DNA of 64,000 nt. It comes from Streptomyces sp. NBC_00258 (GTDB taxonomy: Bacteria; Actinomycetota; Actinomycetes; Streptomycetales; Streptomycetaceae). Position 1 is the first letter of the stretch. Each line of letters begins with the position of its first letter. Below, piece after piece: positions 42,171-49,473 of the stretch. The position numbers and the translations under genes are program-made. Location of the stretch: assembly GCF_036182465.1 (NCBI RefSeq), contig NZ_CP108081.1, positions 2,790,001 to 2,854,000 of the forward strand. The letters run 5' to 3'. The notes under the pieces were generated by a model that had not been told where the DNA came from, did not search any database, and saw nothing but the letters and a program-made list of their open reading frames with translations.

Positions 42171-42959
42171 ATGCTCACCACCCGTTTCGTCACCGGCGCC
42201 CCGAACTGGATCGATCTCGGCACGAGCGACATCGACGGCGCCACATCCTTCTACAACAGCCTCTTCGGCTGGGACTTCCGGTCGGCGGGACCGGAGGCCG
42301 GCGGTTACGGCTTCTTCCAACTGGCGGGGAAGACCGCCGCCGGCGGCATGCAGACCTCTCCCGAGCAGGGCCCACCGTCCTGGAACGTGTTTTTCCAGAC
42401 TCCCGACGCCGACGCCACCGCGAAGGCCGTCGAGCAGTCCGGCGGCAGGGTGCTCATGGCACCCGACGACGTCATGAAGGAGGGCCGGCTGGCCGTCTTC
42501 AGCGACAAGGCCGGCGTCTCCTTCGGCGTCTGGCAGCCGGGCCAGCTGCGCGGCATCGACATCGCGGGCGACCCGGGCTCCTTGTGCTGGGTCGAGCTCT
42601 ACACACCGGACATCGCCGCGGCGGCCGCGTTCTACAACTCCGTGCTGGGCCTGGAGACCTCGGCCGCGCCGTTCCCCGGCGGCACGTACACGTGCGTGAA
42701 CCCCGCGGAGGGCGGCGAGGACTCCATGTTCGGCGGTGTCGTCCCGCTGGCCGACGACCCGATCGAGCGGGAGACGGGGGCCTACTGGCTGCCGTACTTC
42801 GAAGTCGCGGACACCGATGCCGTGGTCACCAAGGCCGAGGAGCTGGGCGGCACGGTCCGGATGCCGGCCACGTCGGTGGAGGGCGTCGGCCGCGTGGCCA
42901 AGCTCGCCGACCCGTACGGCGCGCGCTTCGCGGTGATCAAGAGCGAGCCGCAGAGCTGA
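42171..42959 (+). CDS. VOC-superfamily (glyoxalase/bleomycin-resistance-like) protein
   Basis: This 262-aa protein contains two VOC modules (residues about 8-125 and 135-260), each with the betaalphabetabetabeta pattern: WIDLGTSDIDGATSFYNSLFGW and CWVELYTPDIAAAAAFYNSV. Metal-ligand positions are mostly not the His/Glu of glyoxalase I, so it may be a binding or hydroxylase-like member. GAGGAGGG precedes ATG 42171. Similar double-VOC proteins are common in Streptomyces; the substrate is unknown. Confidence 0.9.
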   Translation: MLTTRFVTGAPNWIDLGTSDIDGATSFYNSLFGWDFRSAGPEAGGYGFFQLAGKTAAGGMQTSPEQGPPSWNVFFQTPDADATAKAVEQSGGRVLMAPDDVMKEGRLAVFSDKAGVSFGVWQPGQLRGIDIAGDPGSLCWVELYTPDIAAAAAFYNSVLGLETSAAPFPGGTYTCVNPAEGGEDSMFGGVVPLADDPIERETGAYWLPYFEVADTDAVVTKAEELGGTVRMPATSVEGVGRVAKLADPYGARFAVIKSEPQS

Positions 42960-43075
42960 CCACGGACCTCACAACAGGGCGGACAGCAGGACAGGCAGCA
43001 GGGCAGATGGTGGCCGCGTCCCCTCGGTCGGGACTCGGCCACCGTGCCGTCAACCTCTGAACGCAAGCAGATTTC

Positions 43076-43087
43076 GAGAGCGCTCTC
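43076..43087. promoter_or_regulatory. LacI-type operator upstream of GH64 glucanase
   Basis: Perfect palindrome GAGAGCGCTCTC with the CG centre typical of LacI-family operators. It lies 12 bp upstream of a possible -35 (TTGACG at 43099-43104). A matching site lies at the promoter of the LacI gene downstream. Confidence 0.7.
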
Positions 43088-43199
43088 AGTCATAACCCTT
43101 GACGCCCCAACTCCCCCTGGGAACAGTGGTGCACCGCAGGGTGCCGATCCCCCACAGATCGGCCGATCCCTGCCTCCCCCCACACTCCAGGAGACTTCC

Positions 43200-44426
43200 G
43201 TGATCTCACGCAGAGCGTTCCTTTCCGGAGCCGCAGCCGTCGGAGCCACCGCAAGCTACCCCGTCTGGGGAAGCGCTCTCAGCCCCACCGCCGAGGCGGC
43301 CCCCGCCACGTGTGAACTCGCCCTCGAGAACGCCTCGTTGCCGGGCACGGTCCGCGCGTACGTCACCGGACACGAACAGTCGACGGGCAACTGGGTGCTG
43401 CTGCGGGCCGACGGCAGTGTCTATCGGCCCACCTCCCCCTCCGCGCCGCAGACCCCGCTGCCCGTCGACTGCGCCATCCCGCTCGGCGCCGCCGGCTCGG
43501 CCCCGAAGGTCCTGACGCTGCCTCAGATGTTCGGTGCCCGGGTCTACTTCGTCCGGGACAGCACGCTCAACTTCTTCCTCAACCCGGGCCCCGCGCTGGT
43601 CGAGCCCGCATTCGCCACGCCCGGCGACTCGAACTACGGCAAGACCTGGTCGTTCTGCGAGTTCACGTTCAACACCCAGCAGTTGTACGCCAACATCAGC
43701 TACGTCGACCTGGTCACCGCCCTCCCGATCGGCCTGACCCTGGAGGGCGACGCCACGCACACGGTCGCGCCCCTGCCCGACGGCGCGGTCGACAGGATCG
43801 CCTCGGATCTCACGGCGCAGGCGGGCCGGGACGGCCAGCCCTGGGACAAGCTGGTGATACGCGGCGACGGCGGCTCCGTACTGCGCGTGATCTCCCCGCA
43901 GAACCTGATGGCCCCGTACTTCGACCGGCCCGCCGAGATGCCGTTCCGCGACCTCTGGAACAGCTACATCGACGAGGTGTGGGCGAAGTACCGCTCAACC
44001 GACCTGAAGATCGACCTCCAGGGCGGCCGGGGCACGCTGACCGGCCGCGTCAGCGGTGACACACTCACCTTCGCGGGCGGCCACACCTTCGCCAAGCCCA
44101 CGTCGAAGGACATCTTCACCTGCAACCACGGGCCGTTCACCAACAACCCGGGCGACTCGGACGACAAGAAGGCCCTCCTCGCCCGCCTCGCCGCCGGGTT
44201 CAACCGCTCGATCATGCTCACCCATCCCACCCAGCCCAACGGGACGACCACGGCCGACTACTACAAGGGCTCGGCCGTCAACCACTGGTCGCGCGTCGTA
44301 CACGCCAACTCGCCCATCGGCTACGCCTTCCCGTACGACGACGTACGCCCGGACGGCCAGCCCGACGTATCGGGCGCAGCCCACGACGGCAACCCACGCC
44401 GCTTCACGGTGACGGTCGGTTCGTAG
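43200..44426 (+). CDS. Secreted glycoside hydrolase family 64 beta-1,3-glucanase
   Basis: This 408-aa protein has a twin-arginine signal (MISRRAFLSGAAAVGATA) with cleavage near AEAA (about 32). The mature part has the GH64 laminaripentaose-producing pattern: YVTGHEQSTGNWVLL, FFLNPGPALVEPAF, NYGKTWSFCEFTFN (catalytic acidic residue region), SYVDLVTALPIGL and ADYYKGSAVNHWSRVVH. It should cleave beta-1,3-glucans of fungal or plant cell walls outside the cell. The GTG at 43200 has GGAG 7 nt upstream. The palindrome at 43076 and the downstream convergent LacI gene point to sugar-inducible control. Confidence 0.9.
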   Translation: MISRRAFLSGAAAVGATASYPVWGSALSPTAEAAPATCELALENASLPGTVRAYVTGHEQSTGNWVLLRADGSVYRPTSPSAPQTPLPVDCAIPLGAAGSAPKVLTLPQMFGARVYFVRDSTLNFFLNPGPALVEPAFATPGDSNYGKTWSFCEFTFNTQQLYANISYVDLVTALPIGLTLEGDATHTVAPLPDGAVDRIASDLTAQAGRDGQPWDKLVIRGDGGSVLRVISPQNLMAPYFDRPAEMPFRDLWNSYIDEVWAKYRSTDLKIDLQGGRGTLTGRVSGDTLTFAGGHTFAKPTSKDIFTCNHGPFTNNPGDSDDKKALLARLAAGFNRSIMLTHPTQPNGTTTADYYKGSAVNHWSRVVHANSPIGYAFPYDDVRPDGQPDVSGAAHDGNPRRFTVTVGS

Positions 44427-44431
44427 CAGGC

Positions 44432-44466
44432 CGCGCCCCTTCAGGGGCGCGGGGAACTGCGCGAGC
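44432..44466 (-). repeat. Copy 8 of GCGCAGTTCCCC element (reverse)
   Basis: CGCGCCCC-TTCA-GGGGCGCG hairpin followed by GGGGAACTGCGCGAG, starting 6 bp after the glucanase stop. It lies between convergent genes and is terminator-like. Confidence 0.8.
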
Positions 44467-44513
44467 AACCCCCACCGGCCCGCACCCAGAAACAGAACCC
44501 CTCCGCGGAGCGA

Positions 44514-45554
44514 CTAGGCCGAGGCGCGCCGGACCAGTGTCGTCGGCAGCACGACACTGGACGGCGCCCCTGCCAATCCGCCGGAGGCCACCGCGGTCCG
44601 GTCGAGCCCCCGCAACAGCAGCCGCGCCATCAGCCGGCCCATCTCCTCTATGTCCTGCCGGACCGTCGTGAGCGGTGGGTCGGCCTGCTCGGTGAACGGC
44701 AGCATGTCGTCGAAGCCGACCACGGCGACGTCCTCGGGCACCCGCCGCCCCCGCTCACGCAGGACGCGCATGGCGCCGACCGCCGTGAGGTCGTTGGCGG
44801 CGAACACCGCGTCCAGGTCGGGGCAGCGGTCCAGGAGTTCCCGCATCGCACGCTCGCCGCCCCCCGGGGTGAAGTCCCCCTCGGCGATCAGCTTCGGATC
44901 GGCGTCCACCATCACGTCCCGGAACCCGTCGAGCCGGTCGACCGCCGAGGTCTGGTCGAGGGCGCCGGTGATGTGGGCGATGTGCCGACGGCCCAGCCCG
45001 ACGAGATGACGTACGGCCTCGCGGGCGCCGCCCCGGTTGTCGCAGTCGACATAGACCGCGCCGCGCGAGCCGTCGTTCCAGCCGGGCCGCCCGCCGTACA
45101 CCGTCGGCACACCGTGGATGAGGCCGGGCAGCGGGTCGTCGAGGTGCAGCGAGAAGACGAGCGCACCGTCGACATGGCCGCCGGCGAGATAACGGGCCAC
45201 GCGCGCGTGGTCGTCGCGCCCCTCCGTGAGCAGCAGCACGAGCTGCGAGTCGTGGGCCGTCAGTTCCTTGCTGATGCCCCGGAGCTGAAGTGCGAAGAAG
45301 GGGTCGGCGAAGACCTTGGTCTCCGGTTCGGCGATCACCACGGCGACGGCGTCGTGCCGCCGGGTCACGAGGCTGCGCGCGGCCTGGTTGGGCACGTAGC
45401 CGAGTTCCTCGACGGCCTGCCTGACCCGCTCGACCAGGGGCTCCCGCACACCGTCACCGCCGTTGACGACACGCGACACGGTGGCCCGGGACACTCCGGC
45501 CCTGGCGGCCACGGCCTCCAGTGTCGGGCGGGGCTCTGTCGACTGCTCGGACAC
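44514..45554 (-). CDS. LacI-family transcriptional regulator
   Basis: This 346-aa protein has an N-terminal LacI helix-turn-helix (TLEAVAARAGVSRATVSRV, hinge helix YVPNQAARSLVTRR). The periplasmic-binding-like effector domain includes VVGFDDMLPFTEQADPPLTTV. The GTG start at 45554 has GAGGAG 8 nt upstream. It likely represses the adjacent GH64 glucanase: both have GAGAGCGCTC(T/C)C operators, one 60 bp before its own start. The inducer is probably a beta-glucan oligosaccharide (inference). Confidence 0.93.
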   Translation of the reverse strand: MSEQSTEPRPTLEAVAARAGVSRATVSRVVNGGDGVREPLVERVRQAVEELGYVPNQAARSLVTRRHDAVAVVIAEPETKVFADPFFALQLRGISKELTAHDSQLVLLLTEGRDDHARVARYLAGGHVDGALVFSLHLDDPLPGLIHGVPTVYGGRPGWNDGSRGAVYVDCDNRGGAREAVRHLVGLGRRHIAHITGALDQTSAVDRLDGFRDVMVDADPKLIAEGDFTPGGGERAMRELLDRCPDLDAVFAANDLTAVGAMRVLRERGRRVPEDVAVVGFDDMLPFTEQADPPLTTVRQDIEEMGRLMARLLLRGLDRTAVASGGLAGAPSSVVLPTTLVRRASA

Positions 45555-45613
45555 CTCGGGGCTCCTCAGGGCGGCGTTTGCCGATCAGGATAGCCGCCGT
45601 GCGACGCACCATT

Positions 45614-45625
45614 GAGAGCGCTCCC
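45614..45625. promoter_or_regulatory. LacI-type operator at lacI-type gene promoter
   Basis: GAGAGCGCTCCC differs at one base from the perfect site before the glucanase. It lies 60 bp upstream of the regulator's start, consistent with autoregulation. Confidence 0.65.
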
Positions 45626-45670
45626 TGTTCAAGTGGTCGAATGTGTGGTCCCCGGAAACCGCCTTGCCGG

Positions 45671-45708
45671 CGCCCCCGAGGGGCGCGAGGAACTGCGCGA
45701 CCGGCCAC
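45671..45708 (-). repeat. Copy 9 of GCGCAGTTCCCC element (degenerate, reverse)
   Basis: A diverged copy (GGGGCGCGAGGAACTGCGCGAC) lies between the laccase stop and the LacI promoter, 3' of the laccase. Confidence 0.6.
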
Positions 45709-45749
45709 ATCGAACCCGCAGACACCAACCGGCCCCTCCGGTGGAGCCA

Positions 45750-46736
45750 TCAGTGCTCGTGCGGCTCGTGCGGCTCGTAGCCCGGGATCGTCCCGTCCGT
45801 CTTCTTCACGAGGAACAGGCCCGCCATCCCCATGTCGGAATGGCTCTGGACGTGGCAGTGGTACATCCATGCCCCGGCCCCGACGCCCTCCCCCGCGATC
45901 ACCTGGAAACCGAACGAGTCGGCGGGGCCCACGATCTTGTTGTCGATGACCTGACTCGGGTCGTCGGGGCCGGTCAGCAGCCCGGTGCGGTTGTCCGCCC
46001 AGCGGTGACCGTGCACGTGGAACGTGTGGTAGTACTCGCCGTGCGTGATCATCACGAACTCGACGCGATCGCCCACCGTGGCCTCGAAGTTGGGGCTCTG
46101 GTGGCCGGGCTTGTTGTTGATCGTCATGTCGTTGAAGACGATCGTGTGCGTCTTGTCGGGCAGGATGTCGCCCTTGCGGCGGACGATCACAGGACCGTAG
46201 AGGCCTTTGCGGAGGCCGCCCGTGCCGTGTTCGGTGCCGACGACGTGGTCGTGGTAGTGCCAGTAGCCGGCGCTGCCCGCCCGCCAGGTGCCGTCCTTGC
46301 GGCGGCCGGGGGCGTGGGTGCGCCAGGTGTACATACGGGTGTCGCCCGGTTCCACTTGGGACCTGCTCAGCTTCGTTCCGTCGCTGGAGATCTCGTAGTC
46401 CAGACCGTGGACGTGCAGACTCGCCGCCACGTCCATCGTGTTCTCGACCTCGATGTGGGCGGTGTCGCCCTCGTTGAGTTCGATCAGCGGGCCGGGGATC
46501 GAGGCCTTGCCCTTCTCGAAGCCGTAGCCCATCGAACCGTCGGCCAGCTTCTCGATGTAGAGCTTGAGGTGCTTCACCTCGCCGCCCGCGGGCGCGGTCC
46601 GGACGGGACTGTCCGCGGAGGTCGCGTCCTGCGCGGCCACGAGCGACAACGATGTCGCGACCGTGGCCACCGCAGCCCCGCCCAGCACCATCCGCCGGCT
46701 GAGGCCGCGTCTGTCCATGTCGTCCGTGGTGCCCAT
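45750..46736 (-). CDS. Two-domain small laccase (SLAC/EpoA type multicopper oxidase)
   Basis: This 328-aa protein has a Tat-type leader (DRRGLSRRMVLGGAAVATV). All copper-ligand motifs are present: LHVHG, HYHDH, HTFHVHGH and HCHVQSHSDMGM, which give the type 1 site and the inter-subunit trinuclear site of the trimeric small laccases. It oxidises phenols and similar substrates with reduction of O2 to water outside the cell, and needs copper. The sequence is very close to what I recall of S. coelicolor SLAC. ATG 46736 has GGAGGA 8 nt upstream. It is divergent from the ThuA-fusion gene. Confidence 0.95.
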   Translation of the reverse strand: MGTTDDMDRRGLSRRMVLGGAAVATVATSLSLVAAQDATSADSPVRTAPAGGEVKHLKLYIEKLADGSMGYGFEKGKASIPGPLIELNEGDTAHIEVENTMDVAASLHVHGLDYEISSDGTKLSRSQVEPGDTRMYTWRTHAPGRRKDGTWRAGSAGYWHYHDHVVGTEHGTGGLRKGLYGPVIVRRKGDILPDKTHTIVFNDMTINNKPGHQSPNFEATVGDRVEFVMITHGEYYHTFHVHGHRWADNRTGLLTGPDDPSQVIDNKIVGPADSFGFQVIAGEGVGAGAWMYHCHVQSHSDMGMAGLFLVKKTDGTIPGYEPHEPHEH

Positions 46737-46758
46737 GCCGAACTCCTCCAACTTGGTG

Positions 46759-46785
46759 CGGAATCAACGGAATTGACGGAATTGA
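46759..46785. repeat. Three tandem 9-bp repeats before laccase gene
   Basis: CGGAATCAA, CGGAATTGA and CGGAATTGA are directly adjacent, 23-49 bp upstream of the laccase start, in its promoter or 5' untranslated region. They may be a binding array for a regulator. Confidence 0.75.
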
Positions 46786-46882
46786 AGGACCGAGTGACAG
46801 AGACGAACCCGGGAGACGGTAGTGGCAGCGCGCCCGTTTATCCACACCCAGGACAAAGTTCGTGCGATCCCGGTCATACCTA

Positions 46883-46911
46883 TTGGCGAGTTCCACGAAA
46901 AGGTCTAGCTT
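46883..46911 (+). promoter_or_regulatory. Promoter of ThuA/sugar-dehydrogenase operon
   Basis: TTGGCG (46883-46888), a 17-bp spacer and TAGCTT (46906-46911) form a good vegetative-type promoter. A start near 46,919 leaves a short 5' untranslated region. Confidence 0.6.
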
Positions 46912-46941
46912 CCATGGCGCTGTTGCTGTGACCGACGAGGG

Positions 46942-49473
46942 ATGGGTGACCACATGCGGCGCACTCCGCATCAAGAGCCCTTGGCCGTACGAGGGTTGAG
47001 CATCACCAGACGCAGAGCGAGACACAGGGGCTGGGCGGCCGCGCTGGCCGCCGGAGTCGTCACCGCGGGCGTCCTCTCGGGGCCGGCCGCGAGCGCGCGC
47101 CAGGCACCCGACCCGGCGCTGACAACGATGTCGATCAAGTCGCCGCCCGGCGGCGCCAACGTACGCGTGCTGATCTTCCACGGATCCGCGGCGAACGGCG
47201 AGGAGTCGCCCGTCGTCAACGCCGGGATCGAGGCGATCGAGGACATCGGCCTGACGGGGCCGGCGGCACAACGGTTCAGCGTGACGGCCACGGACGACGC
47301 CTCGGTCTTCACCAACGACACGAAGCTCAGCCGCTTCAACGCCGTCGTCTTCCTGACCGGCGGCGGAGACATCCTCGAACCGGAGCAGGAGTCCGGCCTC
47401 GAGGCGTACATGGAGGCGGGCGGCGGTTTCCTCGGCATCCATGACGCGGCCCGCGCCGAGCCCTACTCGGACTGGTTCTCGGGACTCGTCGGCGCCCGTC
47501 CGGCGGCCGGCAGCCCAACCGCCGTACAGCGGGCGACCGTTGAGGTCGGCGACCGCCAGCACCCGGCCACCAAGGACCTTCCGCTCCAGTGGAAGCGCCC
47601 CGACCAGTGGCTGAACTGGGTCAAGAACCCGTCCGGCGACGTGCACACCGTGGCCCGCGTCCGCGAGTCGACGTACCAGCCGGGCGACAGCAAGAACGGC
47701 GCGGACCACCCGGTGTCCTGGTGCCGCGACTACGACGGCGGCCGCTCCTTCTACACCGGCATGGGCGGCACGGTCTCCTCGTACGACGAGACGGACTTCC
47801 GCGCCCATCTGCGTGGGGCACTGAACTGGACGACCCGCATCGCGCAGGCCGACTGCAAGGCCACGATCAACGCCAACTACAAGGCGGAGCGCCTGACCCA
47901 GCCCAACCAGCCGGGCCAGAACGACCAGATCGGCGAGCCGCACGGCCTGGTCACCGCGCCCGACGGCCGCGTGTTCTACATCGGCCGGGGCGGCGCCGAC
48001 TCCTCGCAGCCCGTCGTCACGGACTGGAACAACCCGGACATCGGCAAGGGCAAGGGCGAGATCCACGTCTACGACCCGAAGACCAGGAAGGTCACGCAGG
48101 CCGGCGCCCTCACCGTCTTCGGCAACAAGGGCGGCGGCGACGAGCTCATCAAGGTCGAAGAGGGCCTGCTGGGCATCGAGCTGGACCCGCGGTTCGAGGA
48201 GAACGGCTGGGTGTACCTGCACTACACGCCCCACTCCCGGATCAACCGCGACACGCGGATGGCCGAACGCTACGTCTCCCGCTTCACGTTCAACTCGACC
48301 ACGAGCAAACTGGACATGAGCAGCGAGAAGGTCCTGCTGAAGTGGCCCGTCCAGATCCACAGCTGCTGCCACTCGGGCGGCGGCATGGCGTGGGACTCGA
48401 AGGGCAACCTCTACATCGCGACCGGCGACAACAACTCCAGTGGCTTCAGCAGCGGTTACTCGGGCAACAACCCGCAGCCGAACTACAAGGGCGTCTCCTT
48501 CGCCGACGCGCGCCGCACGGCGGGCAACACCAACAACCTCAACGGCAAGATCCTGCGCATCCACCCGGAGCAGGACGGCACGTACACCCTGCCCGAGGGG
48601 AACCTCTTCACCGGCAAGGAGACCGCCGAGGGCGGCGGCAAGACGCGCGGTGAGATCTATGTGATGGGTGTCAGGAACCCGGCACGCATCTCGGTCGACA
48701 AGAAGACCGACACCCTCTACGCGGGCTGGGTCGGCCCGGACGCCTCGGCGCCGTCGACGACCTGGGGTCCTGCGAAGTACGACACGTTCGCCGCGATCAC
48801 CAAGCCGGGCAACCACGGCTGGCCGTACTGCATGGGCAACAAGCAGCCCTACCGGGACCGCAACCTGCCCGACCCCAACCAGCCGCTGGGCTGGTACAAC
48901 TGCGACGCGCCGAAGAACGAGTCGCCCAACAACGACGGTCTCGTCAACCTTCCGCCGGTCACCTCCAACACCATCTGGTACTCGCCCCAGGGCGGCGGCC
49001 CGGACTTCCCGCGTGACGCCAACGGCATCCCGTCGTACAAGGCGGAGGACCAGAAGTTCCTGCTGCCGTGGCTGAAGGGCGGTGGCCAGGCGGCTATGGA
49101 CGGGCCGGTCTACCGGTACGACGCCACGACCGCGAGCGACGCCAAGTGGCCCTCGTACTGGGACGGCAAGTGGTTCGTCGGCGACTTCTACGACGCCGAC
49201 CAGCCGCGGCACGCGGTGCTGCTCGACCCCAAGACGGCCGGGCAGGGCGGCATTCCGGTGCACGCCGAGTCGCTGAAGAAGATCATCCCCATCGGCAACG
49301 ACGGCATCAAGAACCTCATGGACTGGAAGTTCGGCCCCGACGGCACGCTGTACGTCCTCGACTACGGACGCGGCTTCTTCACGTCGGACTCCAAGTCCGC
49401 GCTGTGGCAGGTGACGTACAAGGGCGGTGGCCCCACGCCTGCCGCCGATCAGCTGGCCAGGGAGGCGCAGTGA
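46942..49473 (+). CDS. Secreted ThuA - glucose/sorbosone dehydrogenase-like fusion protein
   Basis: This 843-aa protein has a basic N terminus with RR, then a hydrophobic signal (AALAAGVVTAGVLSG, cleavage near ASA at about 52). Residues about 73-285 form a ThuA domain (VLIFHGSAANGEESPVV; VFLTGGGDIL; GGFLGIHDAA; MGGTVSSYDETDFRAHLRGALNW). Residues about 300-830 form a six-bladed propeller like PQQ-dependent soluble sugar dehydrogenases (GLLGIELDPRFEENGWVYLH; AWDSKGNLYIATGDN; NLNGKILRIHP; GVRNPARISVD). HSCCHSGGG has vicinal cysteines at the expected catalytic-His blade. The start may be 46942 or 46954. Its stop overlaps the next start by 4 nt (GTGA). It is probably an extracellular sugar oxidoreductase; the cofactor is not proven. 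Confidence 0.88.
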   Translation: MGDHMRRTPHQEPLAVRGLSITRRRARHRGWAAALAAGVVTAGVLSGPAASARQAPDPALTTMSIKSPPGGANVRVLIFHGSAANGEESPVVNAGIEAIEDIGLTGPAAQRFSVTATDDASVFTNDTKLSRFNAVVFLTGGGDILEPEQESGLEAYMEAGGGFLGIHDAARAEPYSDWFSGLVGARPAAGSPTAVQRATVEVGDRQHPATKDLPLQWKRPDQWLNWVKNPSGDVHTVARVRESTYQPGDSKNGADHPVSWCRDYDGGRSFYTGMGGTVSSYDETDFRAHLRGALNWTTRIAQADCKATINANYKAERLTQPNQPGQNDQIGEPHGLVTAPDGRVFYIGRGGADSSQPVVTDWNNPDIGKGKGEIHVYDPKTRKVTQAGALTVFGNKGGGDELIKVEEGLLGIELDPRFEENGWVYLHYTPHSRINRDTRMAERYVSRFTFNSTTSKLDMSSEKVLLKWPVQIHSCCHSGGGMAWDSKGNLYIATGDNNSSGFSSGYSGNNPQPNYKGVSFADARRTAGNTNNLNGKILRIHPEQDGTYTLPEGNLFTGKETAEGGGKTRGEIYVMGVRNPARISVDKKTDTLYAGWVGPDASAPSTTWGPAKYDTFAAITKPGNHGWPYCMGNKQPYRDRNLPDPNQPLGWYNCDAPKNESPNNDGLVNLPPVTSNTIWYSPQGGGPDFPRDANGIPSYKAEDQKFLLPWLKGGGQAAMDGPVYRYDATTASDAKWPSYWDGKWFVGDFYDADQPRHAVLLDPKTAGQGGIPVHAESLKKIIPIGNDGIKNLMDWKFGPDGTLYVLDYGRGFFTSDSKSALWQVTYKGGGPTPAADQLAREAQ

